Under the pieces are notes generated by a model. It was not told the origin of the DNA and made no database searches. It worked only from the letters and a program-made list of their open reading frames with translations. From contig NC_089492.1 in the NCBI RefSeq assembly GCF_036850765.1, forward strand, positions 199,360,276 through 199,424,275: a DNA stretch of 64,000 nt, given 5' to 3'. This document shows, in pieces, positions 24,519-33,607 of the stretch. The translations under genes and the position numbers were made by a program. The DNA is from Saccopteryx bilineata (taxonomy: Eukaryota > Chordata > Mammalia > Chiroptera > Emballonuridae). Within the stretch, counting starts at the first letter, position 1. Every line of letters starts with the position of its first letter.

Positions 24519-24887
24519 TGTAATGCCAGTGGCCGAGGCCAGGCAGGTTCCCATTAGATTCAGGCAGATGGTAGAGAAACTGCTGAGCTGTAAAATGTCA
24601 GGCCATACCTGTTTATTGGAGGCTCACAAAGACAGGTGAGCAAATAAACAACAAATTAGGGGAAGAGCTAATAAAGGAAAATCTGCTACTCACAGTAAGG
24701 GCAAGGGACAAGGAAAATCGCACCTACGATGGCGGGAGAGCGATCTGGGAGAATCACCACCCAGGGGAAGCCCCCAAAGCCTTACCTAGGCTATGAACAC
24801 GTGCCTCTGCCACGTGCTCACGCACTAATCAAGCAAAGTGCTTGCAGCCCGTAAACCCGCGAACAAGCCTAACACTGCTGCCCCACA
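24519..24887 (-). repeat. 5' LTR of the provirus
   Basis: Left edge tgtaatgcc and right edge ccccaca give the TG...CA ends expected of an LTR read on either strand. It shares long near-identical stretches with the copy at 19,658, such as ggaggctcacaaagacaggt. Confidence 0.88.
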
Positions 24888-25095
24888 ACATGTATAGACT
24901 CAGTATCAGTTGGGATTTTGTATAATATAGTTTCTTTGTTTCCTGTCTTCCCTACAAGTTTTTCTCAAAAGGAATTGTGTTATTGATGATTGTTCACGAC
25001 AAGAAGTCTAAGCCACTGACATTTCCAGAGGAGTTAATATGTGTAGCTTATTGTTGTCTTTCTTTTCTCCCTACTTTTAACCCCAAATTTCAGTA

Positions 25096-25691
25096 CAGTC
25101 TTGTGCACTTAATGGTGGGAATGTGTTCTGAGAAATGTGTCATTAGGCAAGTTTGTCTTTGTGTGACATCACAGAATGCACTTGCACAAACTTACATGTT
25201 ATAGTTTATTACACATATAGGCTATATGGTATAGCTATTGCTCCTAGCCTACTAATCTGTATAGCATATTACTGTATTGAATACTGAAGCAACTGGAACA
25301 CAATGGTATTAAACATAGAAAAGGTAAATTGTCATACCTGTGTCGGGCACTTATCATGAAGGGAGCTTGCAGGACTGGCATTTAGGAGTGAGTGGTAAGT
25401 GAATGTGAACGCCTAGGACATTACTGTGCACTACTGTAGACTTTATAAACACTGTATATTTAGGCCAAACTAAATTTATAAAACAACAAGTACTGCATAC
25501 TGTGCATAATTGTATGTGCTATATTTTATGTGACTGGTAGCGCAGTAAATTGGTTTACACTGGCGTCACCACAAACACATCAGTAATGCATTGTAGTAAG
25601 ATGTTACAAAGGCTAATGCTGTCACTAGGTAATAGGAAATTTTCAGCCCCATTTTAATCTTATGGTGCTACTGTTATGCCGCATGTGACTA
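25096..25691 (+). mobile_element. Old Tigger-like (Tc1/mariner class) DNA transposon relic
   Basis: Starts cagtcttgtgcacttaatgg after TA and ends atgccgcatgtgacta before TA; the ends are degenerate inverted repeats, and TA duplication is the mark of Tc1/mariner elements. Inner phrases such as taggctatatggtatagcta and agggagcttgcaggactggc match a familiar mammalian Tigger-class MER element. Non-coding. Confidence 0.65.
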
Positions 25692-26699
25692 TAAAGAAAG
25701 TCAGTTTGCATCACTTAGGGTATAAAGCCTTCCTCTCTTCCCTTAATGCTTTCAGTTCTTGCCATGGTTTTCCTTCGTCTTACTTGATCTTGAATCAGTG
25801 CGAATTAGGAATTTAGTAGTGTCAGATTTAAAAAAAAAAAAAGTTATCCTGTATTTTCTCTTGCATCCTTTTTTCTCTTTTGTATTATGTTTGTGGTGAT
25901 AATGATAATCTAATGCTCCCCAAATTTCTGAAGCAAAATTAATATATCAACACTAATTCTGGATCATTTTTATCACTCCAAAAGGAAACTCTGAACCCTA
26001 TCAATCCTTTTCCATTCCCCCTCCTCTAGCCACAACTAATCTGTTTCTATGAGTTTACATATTTTGACCTTTCATGTAAATGTAATCATGCAAGATGTAA
26101 ATATTTGTTTTTGTCATGGCAGAATATGTTCATGGTAGCAGTCATTACCTTATATCTTTTACATTACCATATGTCTTTTACCTAGCAAGTGAAAATTGTG
26201 TATGTGTGTGTGTGTGTGTGTATAATATAGAATTGAAGTTATGTTTGGAAATTCAGAAATATTTAACAGGAGCTGTGAAATGCTCTAGGTTTGTATTTGA
26301 TAGAAATGCCATGTGTGAGTATTATCTGTCAGTCAACCAGCCCTTTGCAGCAGTGGTCAGTCATGTAGGACCCTCTAGCCAGCTTTCTAAGTTTCATTGT
26401 TACTTTTGTCATTGTTACCAGTGTCATTGATACTTGTTTAAAATTTGATCTAATTTATTTATTAAATTCTAATAAATTCTAAAGCAATGAATCCTGATTG
26501 AACCAAATACCTTTATGTCTACTTCATTTTATTGGGCAAAATCCTTCAGGAATGGACAATGAGCAGGAAAAATAGCAGTGTTTTATACTAGGTAACTAAA
26601 GTGGGAGTTACTCTCAAGAACAGTTGATTTTTTTGCAAAGGTAGAGAAACTTTATATAGAGCTACAACACCTTGGCAGCATTTTATTTTTGAATTATTT
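25692..26699. other. Intron 1: old L1 fragment at 25,975-26,110 and a (TG)n run
   Basis: The segment near 25,975-26,110 resembles an antisense L1 3' region (atctgtttctatgagtttac). A (TG)n microsatellite lies at about 26,195-26,221. Nothing else is recognised. Confidence 0.45.
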
Positions 26700-26882
26700 T
26701 TTAAAGATTTTATTTATTGGTTTTTAGAGAGAGGAGAAAGAGAAGGTTGGGAGGAGTGGGAAGCATCAACTTATAGTAGTTGCATCTCATATGTGCCTTG
26801 ATGGGGTGAGCTTGGGATTTCAAACTAGTGATCTCAGCAGATTAGGTTGACACTTTATGCACTGTGCCACCACAGGTCAGGC
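26700..26882 (-). repeat. tRNA-derived SINE, short type, antisense
   Basis: gattttatttattggttttt at the tail side, then ggaagcatcaacttatagta and the head complement gtgccaccacaggtcaggc. Same subfamily as 6,888 and 52,896. Confidence 0.85.
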
Positions 26883-27254
26883 ATTGGCAGCATTTAAAAA
26901 AATTATTTCCAAATTCATCTCTGTTGAATGTAAGTTCATCTTTAAATCTAAGAAAAGAAATTAGTCTTTATTTAGACTTTATTTTTTATAACTGAAAAGT
27001 TGGAATCTTAAATTCTCAGTACCTACTCCCTTTTTTTTATCAATATATGTGGTTTTAAATTTAATCATTAAACTTAAAATCAGTTTTGGCTTAGTTTTTC
27101 ATAAAATTTAAGTATTTTTCTAATGCAGAGATGTATGAGGGGTAAAACTCTACATTTAAAGTATTTTTTGGTAAAAGGGGGACACAGTATTAAAGATCTG
27201 ACTCTATACATTAGAATTTCTGATTTTCCGGTAATTCATTATGCAAGTAATTCA

Positions 27255-27477
27255 TTGTGCAAGATTCAGTGTCTTGTTACTCCATGTGTCCTGCAACACA
27301 AATACTGCTGTATTGCTCTGAAAGAAGAAACAGTGTACTAAGAAAAATAATGAGGAGGCTGCCGAATATGCTAATCTTTTGGCCAAGAGAATGAAGGAGG
27401 CCAAAGCAAAATGCCAGGAAAAGATTGCCAAGCAATGTAGGCTGTCCTCTCTGAGAGCTCCCACCTCTACAACTGAA
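27255..27477 (+). pseudogene. RPS6: RPS6 processed pseudogene, 3' part only
   Basis: The sequence reads as the C-terminal part of ribosomal protein S6. It starts [17 protein letters not shown], has a stop, then continues [18 protein letters not shown] and [15 protein letters not shown], joined across one break near 27,341. The human protein ends with a basic stretch and the S6-kinase site; here the basic residues before the LSSLRA phosphorylation site are changed (KQCRLSS), and an in-frame stop separates the two halves. There are no introns, so this is an mRNA-derived retrocopy. It is truncated at the 5' side. At its 3' side it breaks off two codons before the normal stop, straight into a pyrimidine tract. 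It cannot make a functional protein. Confidence 0.85.
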
Positions 27478-28014
27478 TCCAGTCCCCTCCCCTCCCCTCC
27501 TCTTCTCTCTCCTTCTCTCCCCTCCCCTCCCCTCTCCTCCCTTCCCCTCCCTTCCTCTCCCCTCCCCTTTCTTCTCCCCTTCCTTTCCCCCTTCCTTTCC
27601 CCTTCTTTTCTCCCTTCCTTTCCCCCTTCCTTTCCCCTTCTTTCCCTCCTCCTCCCTTCTCCTCTCCTCCCTTCTTCTCTCCTCCCTTCTTCTCCCTTCT
27701 CCTCTGCTCTCCTCCCTTCTCCTCCCTTCTTCCTGTTCCTCCCCTCTCCTCCCCTCTCCTTCCTTCTCCTCCCTCTCCTCCCTTTTCCTCCCTTCTCCTC
27801 CCTTTTTCTCCCCTCTTCTCTTCCCTTCTCCTCTCCTCTGCCCTCTCCTCCCTTCTCCTCCCTTCTCCTCCCTTCTTCCTTCTCCTCCCCTCTCCTCCCT
27901 TCTCCTCCCCTTTCCTCCCCTCCCCTCCCTTCTCCTCCCTTCTTCCTTCTCCTCCCCTCTCCTCCCTTCTCCAACCTTCTCCTCCTCTCTCCCTTCTCCT
28001 CCCCTCTCCTCCAT
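27478..28014. repeat. 0.5-kb polypyrimidine/polypurine tract (CTCCC/CTTCC)n
   Basis: About 535 bases on the + strand are almost wholly C and T, in shifting units such as cccctcccctcc and ctcccttctcct. The complementary strand is pure purine. Such tracts can adopt triplex (H-DNA) structure and stall polymerases. The long open frames across it (27,252-28,029 on both strands) come from the lack of stop codons in this composition and are not genes. Confidence 0.95.
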
Positions 28015-29455
28015 CTAAACATTGGTTAGAATCTTAATACATCAACTGTGACATGATTTTTGAGACAATATAGAAGGAATGAACTTGGGCTGGGTGCAGA
28101 GTCCATTGTAGTGACACAAACTAAAATATTTTATGGTTGAAATTATTTATTTGGGGTTTACTTTAAAGTACTCCCTCAACAACAACATAAAAATGTATTG
28201 AGGAGAGGTAGTTGGAACAAGAGACAAAACATTGAAGCTGGGTAATGGGAAAATGGAGGCTCCTTATGCTAGTCTCTCTTCTTTTAGGTGTAGTTAAAAT
28301 TTCCATAATAAAAAGTGAAAAAAAAATCACATAGAGGATTAGAATAGTATAGAGCTAAAGCCTGGTTTTGAATCCTAACTCTGCCACTTACTAGCTGTGA
28401 CTTTAGGTAAACTGTTTAATCTCTGGTAATTTTATCACTATTAATAAAACCATTGAGCATTTTAGAATGCTTACTTCCAGGCATCTTTTCTGTATGTTTT
28501 AAAATAATATATTAAAAATTATATAACAATATATTTATGAATATGTAATTATCTATGCTAATTAAAAATATGCATATGTTATATTTGTGCAAGCAGAAAA
28601 TGTTCATATGAATTACTAGTTCAGAGCTTGGATTTCCACTGGATCCATTACATGAAAGAGTCCATCATTGATTTTTGCCAGGTTTGGAGCCTTTTTTAAG
28701 TGTTGGGTGTGTTTTGAGGAGCTGATAGTTTCTAAGCAATAGCCATCTGAGGTGATAGACCTGGATTCCTTGCATCTGGACTTGCAGGCTGTCCTCCTAA
28801 GGGGGCAGGAGTGATGCTGGTGCTAACTTGGCTTTGCTACAGAAAGATGGTAGCCATCAAGCACAAGTTCAGACCTGAGGCCTCCAGGTTTTGGACAAGT
28901 GTCACGTTTTTATTGAAGCTCTTGGTGCTTGGGCAAGAGACATCAGTTGGGCAGATATTCCCTTTCCTCACAGTACGCTTTAGTTTAGAAAAGATCACTT
29001 GATAGGCAAGCTGCAATTTCCCCAAATATCTGGTTTACAGATTGTCCCATGGAAGCTTCATATAATATATTATATAGTTTTATGTAATTTTAATATGTAT
29101 AGAAAGAATTTCTGGAAGTGTTCTAAAATTTTAAATGGTTAGCTAAATATATATATGTGTTAAATATATATCGTATATACATGCACATATATAGTTTATA
29201 TATAAACTAAAAAATATATATATATTTTACAGACATTCTTGGAGATATTGTGGATTTGGTCTAGATCACCACAATAAAGTGTGCCACAGAGACTTTTTTG
29301 GTTTACCAGTTATGTTTATACTGTAGTCTCTTAAGTGTGTAATAGCATTATACAAAAAAAGCAATGTATGTACCTTAATTAAAAATACTTTATTGCTAAA
29401 AAATACTAGCTTTCATTTGGGCACTCAGCAAGTTATAATCCTTTTGCTGGTAGAG
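28015..29455. other. Intron 1: MIR relic at 28,335-28,450 and an AT-rich palindromic block
   Basis: 28,335-28,450 carries the MIR core (gaatcctaactctgccactt, then actagctgtgactttagg) on the + strand. About 29,140-29,230 is a TA-rich block with inverted repeats (atagtttatatataaactaa). The rest is unrecognised. Confidence 0.55.
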
Positions 29456-29782
29456 AGTCTTTTTTAAAAAAATATTTTTTATTTATGGTTGACATACAAT
29501 ATTATATCAGTTTTAGGTATACAACATAGTGATTAGATATATATTTTGTACCTTATGAATAAGCACTCTGATCACCCATCTTGAACCATACATAGTTATG
29601 ATAGTATTGACTATATTACATATTTATGCTGTGTTTTATATCCCCTTGACTTTTTACAACTGGAAATTTGTACTTCCTCATCTCTTTGACCTTATTTACA
29701 CATCACCCCAACCACTCTAACATTGGGCAACCATTAATTTGTTCTATGAGTTCATTTTTTTCATTTCTTTTTATTTTTAATT

Positions 29783-30071
29783 AAGTGAGAGTCAGGGAGG
29801 CAGAGAGACAGACTCCTGCATGCACCCTGACAAGGATTCACCCAGCAACCCCTGTCTGGGGCTGATGCTCTGCCCATCTGGGGCTGCTGCTATTTTAGTA
29901 CCGGAGGTGAGGCCATGGAGCCATCCTCAGTACCTGGGGCCAACTTGTTCAAACCATTTGAGCCATGGCTATAGGAGAAGAAGGGGGGTGCGGAGGGGTG
30001 GAGAAACAGATGGTCACTTCTCCTGTGTGCTCTGACTGGGAATAGAACCAGGTACTTCCATACGCCAGGCT
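29783..30071 (-). repeat. Long-type tRNA-derived SINE, antisense, with target duplication
   Basis: Body phrases gagccatcctcagtacctgg and ggggtggagaaacagatggt are shared with copies at 36,836, 51,308, 56,231 and 59,422. An exact 11-base duplication tgagttcattt lies at 29,747-29,757 and 30,072-30,082, within the older L1. Confidence 0.9.
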
Positions 30072-30264
30072 TGAGTTCATTTCTGTTCTGTTTATTTTCT
30101 TTATTTAGATTCCACATCTAAGTGAAATAATATGCTATTTGTCTTTGTCTGACTTATTTCATTTAGCTTAATACCCTCTAGATCCATTCATATTGTCACA
30201 AATGGCAAGAAGTTATTCTTTTTTATGGCTAATATTCCACTATGTGTGTGTGTGTGTGTTTGTG

Positions 30265-30647
30265 TATTTTAAGTGAGACAGAGATAGAGAGAGGGACAGA
30301 CAAGGACAGACGGAAAGGAAGTGAGAGAGAGAGATGAGAAGCACCAATTCTTCATTGTGGCACCCTAGTTGTTCATTGATTGTGTTCTCATATGTGCCTT
30401 GGCCAGGGAGCTCTAGCAGAGCGAGTTACCCTTGCTCAAGCTGATGACCTTCAAGCCAGTGACCTTTGGGCACAAGCCAGTGACCATGGTGTCATATCTA
30501 TGATCCCATGCTCAAGCCAGTGACCCCACAGTCAAGTCGGTGAGCCCATGCTCAAGCTGGTGATTGGGGTTGGGGTTGGGGTTTTAAATCTGGGTCCTCC
30601 ATATCCTAGGCTGATGCTCTTTCCACTGCGCTACCGCCTGGTTAGGC
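30265..30647 (-). repeat. tRNA-derived SINE with expanded internal modules, antisense
   Basis: The tail complement, ttgttcattgattgtgttct and the head complement ctgcgctaccgcctggttag mark the same family as 17,820. The middle is longer because a module like ctcaagccagtgacc is repeated several times (30,440-30,560). A short ttgggg triplication sits at about 30,565-30,583. Confidence 0.88.
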
Positions 30648-31799
30648 TGTACCATATCTTCTTTATCCATTCACCTAAGCTGCTTCCACATCTTGACTAT
30701 TGAAAATAATGCTGCGGAGATGATGTTAGAGTAATGATGGCATAGAGATACTCCTGACCTCTCCCCTTGAAATTTCAACAAATTGAACAACTTTAATTAA
30801 TGCATTGAACAACTATAATGCAGCTGGGCTTGCAGGTGTGCCTGAAAGTTCCACGCCCCGAATGTACTAATGGTGGGATGGAGTGAAAAGGGGGCAGAAG
30901 ATAAAACACAATCTTGGTGGGATTTGGAGAGGAGAGGAGGCAAACCTAGAATGATTGGGTTTTTTCTTCTCTGCTGCACTACAGGGATGAGGGAAGCTCA
31001 GGCTCTCTGGATTTTGTCTGAGGGATACAGAGAGGGAAACTCAGAGTGACTGGGTCTCCTTCTGTCGGGAGGAGTGGTGAGAGAGAGGGGCAGAGGGGGA
31101 GATAAACCAAAGCGGTCAGAGTGTAGTGTCATGGTAAGTGTTCCCCCAGTCTGCAGCCTGCACTCAGCAGAGACAAAGAAAACTAAAGTGTAGTCCCACA
31201 GCCTCCCAGGTTCCGCCTCCCTCACCTTGCGGAATGGAGAGTGGCAGAGACAAACACCACAACTAGCTCTCCAGAGCCACTCTCCCCTGAAAAACGTAGG
31301 TGTTCCATGTCCAGTACCCAGGTCTGTTGAGACGTGGGAAGGAGCACCTGTAAGCCTAAGATCACCATTGTTAGACCCATAAACCTGGAAAGCTGAAGCA
31401 GTAAAGCCAAAGCTGTAGAGCTGAAGCCATAAAGCTCACACAACACGCACCACCCAGCAGTGTTACAGTAACATCTCAATGGATAGCCCAGAAACTTCAC
31501 AGAGCTAAAAGTTGTAATACAGTGACACCTACTGGAAGAAATTTCTCAAAACCAAAATTTTATTTTTTTCTCCCTTATTTTTTCATTTTTGAATTTCATT
31601 TTTAAAATTTTTATATTTTTTTTCCTCTTTTCATGGGTGTTTTGTTTTTGATTTTCTTGTTTGCTTTCAATCTCTTTTCCTGTGTTTGTTTTTCTTGTCA
31701 TAATTTAAAATTTTTTTATATTTTATTTTTTTTATATTTTCAATTTTTTTAGTTTTTTTTTTTGTTAGGGTTCTTAACAATACCATTCCCAGATGCCAT

Positions 31800-31990
31800 T
31801 GAGGAAGAAGAAATTGAATATCATGGCTACACAAGACAGAGAAGTATTTCAGAAAGAAAATGAAAAGAAGCTCCATCACATGGAAGCCTTGGAGTTAAAT
31901 AATAGAGAATTCATAATTGAAGTTCTGAAAATACTCAACAAGGTGCAAGAAGACACCAATAGGCAACTTAATGAGTTCAGAAAACAATAA
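31800..31990 (+). pseudogene. L1 ORF1 N-terminal remnant
   Basis: An open frame of about 65 residues rich in Glu, Lys and Asn, ending at taa (31,988-31,990), has the look of the coiled-coil N-terminus of L1 ORF1p. The RNA-binding part is missing. It is a fragment of a dead element. Confidence 0.6.
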
Positions 31991-32099
31991 CTTAATGAAC
32001 CCAGAAATTAATAAACAAAACAAATACCTCACCAAGGAGATTGAAACTTTAAAAACAGAGATGAAGAACAATACATGAATTGAAGACTGAAGTCGCAAG

Positions 32100-33607
32100 T
32101 TTAGCTAATACAATGGATACAAAATTGATATGCAGAAGTCTAATGCATTTCTATATGCCAACAATGAAATTTTGGAAAATGAACTAAAAAAAGCCAATTC
32201 CTTTTACAATTGCAATAAAAAAAATAAAGTACCTAAGAATAAACTTAACAAAGAATGTGAAGGACCTATATAATGAAAACTACAAAACATTATTGAAAGA
32301 AATGGAAAAATTCACAATGAAATGGAAAAATATTACATGTTCATGGATTGGAAGAATCAACATAGTTAAAATGGCCATATATATAGCAATATATAAAATG
32401 GCCATATAAAAAGCAATATATAAATTTAATGCAATCCCCATCAAAATTCCAATGTCATTCTTTAAAGAACTAGAACAATAAATTACCAGGTTGGTATGAA
32501 CCATAAAAAACCTCTACTAGCCAAAGCAATCCTGAGGAAAAATAACACTGGAGGTATCACACTACCTGACTTCAAATTATACTAGAGTCACGATAATCAA
32601 AACATGGTATTGGCAGAAAAACAGATATGCAGACCAATGGAACGGAATCGAGAGCCCAGAAATATAACAACATTTATATGGACAACTCATCTTCGACAAA
32701 GTAGCCAAAAGCACGCAGTGGTGAAAAGAAAACCTCTTCAATAAGTTGTGTGGGAAAATTGGAAAACCACATGCAAAAGAATGAAACTTGACTACAGTTT
32801 GTTCCCCTGAACAAAAATTAATTCAAAATGTATCCAAGACCTAAATATAAGACCTAAAACTATAAATTTCATAGAAGAAAACATAGGTACTAAACTCATG
32901 GACCTTGGCTGTAGAGAACAATTTATGAATTTGACCCCAAACGCAAGGGAAGTAAAGGCAAAAATAAATGAAATTGAGACTACATCAAAATAAGCTGCAC
33001 AGCAAAAGAAACTGACAACAAAACATATAGGCAGCCAACTAAATGGGGATATTTGCAAACAACAGCTCTTGTAAGAGTTTAATATTCAAAATACTACATA
33101 TAAAGAACTCAAAAAGCTCATCAACAAACAAGCAAACCATCCAATTAAAAAGTGGGGAGAGGACCTGAACAGATACTTTTCCCAAGAGGATACGTAGATG
33201 GCCAACAGGTATATGAAAAGATGCTCATCTTCACTAGCTATTAGAGAAATGAAAATGTAAACTATAATGAGATACCACCTCACCCCTGTTAGATTGGCTA
33301 TTATCAACAAGACAGAAAATAACAAGTGTTAGGCTGTGGAGAAAAAGGAACCCTCATTCACTGCTGTTGGGAATGCAAATTAGAATGACTATTATGGAAG
33401 AAAGTATGGTGGTTCCTCAAAAAATCAAGAATAGAATTATCATATGACCCAGCAATCCCTCTACCTGCAAAACTCGAAAACATTAGTATGTAGAGACACA
33501 TACACCCCCATGTTCATTGCAGCATTATTTACATTACACACACACACACAATGGAATACTAGTCAGCCATAAGAAACAATGACATAGTGAAATTTTCAAC
33601 AACAGAT
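32100..33607 (+). pseudogene. L1 ORF2 C-terminal remnant
   Basis: Text such as atgccaacaatgaaattttg and ggacctatataatgaaaact is the well-known 3' part of ORF2 after the reverse-transcriptase palm. It leads on to the C-terminal region with frequent stops. No endonuclease domain and no YADD-box region are present. Confidence 0.8.

Larger units (their letters stand above)
19658..24887 (-). mobile_element. Endogenous retrovirus with two LTRs, antisense to EXOC2
   Basis: Two related LTRs of about 370 bases flank 4.5 kb of internal sequence read on the minus strand. The outer flanks acatc (19,653-19,657) and acatg (24,888-24,892) look like a 5-base target duplication with one change; five bases fits ERV-L-like elements better than four-base class I. 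In coding order the interior shows gag-like sequence with a heptad-rich coiled coil, a short RNase H region and an integrase core. Protease and most of reverse transcriptase are missing and no env is seen. All frames are broken. Three hAT elements (21,224, 21,753 and 22,766) are inserted within the pol part. Confidence 0.85.
29460..30710 (-). mobile_element. Older antisense L1, 3' part (continues at 36,451)
   Basis: Typical antisense L1 3'-end text (ttgacatacaatattatatc; agtgaaataatatgctattt; aatgctgc). It is interrupted by SINEs at 29,783 and 30,265. At 30,710 a + strand L1 is inserted, and this older element resumes at 36,451 with gctgcaatgaacatagga. Confidence 0.85.

Noticed and set aside
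27252..28029. Frames of 216 to 256 residues, Ser/Pro/Leu on + and Glu/Arg/Gly on -
   Set aside because: Produced by a C/T-only tract in which stop codons on either strand are nearly impossible. No protein family is involved except the RPS6 remnant at the left edge.
30565..30585. Telomere-like ttgggg triplication
   Set aside because: Only about three units inside a SINE with variable modules, and not the vertebrate ttaggg repeat.
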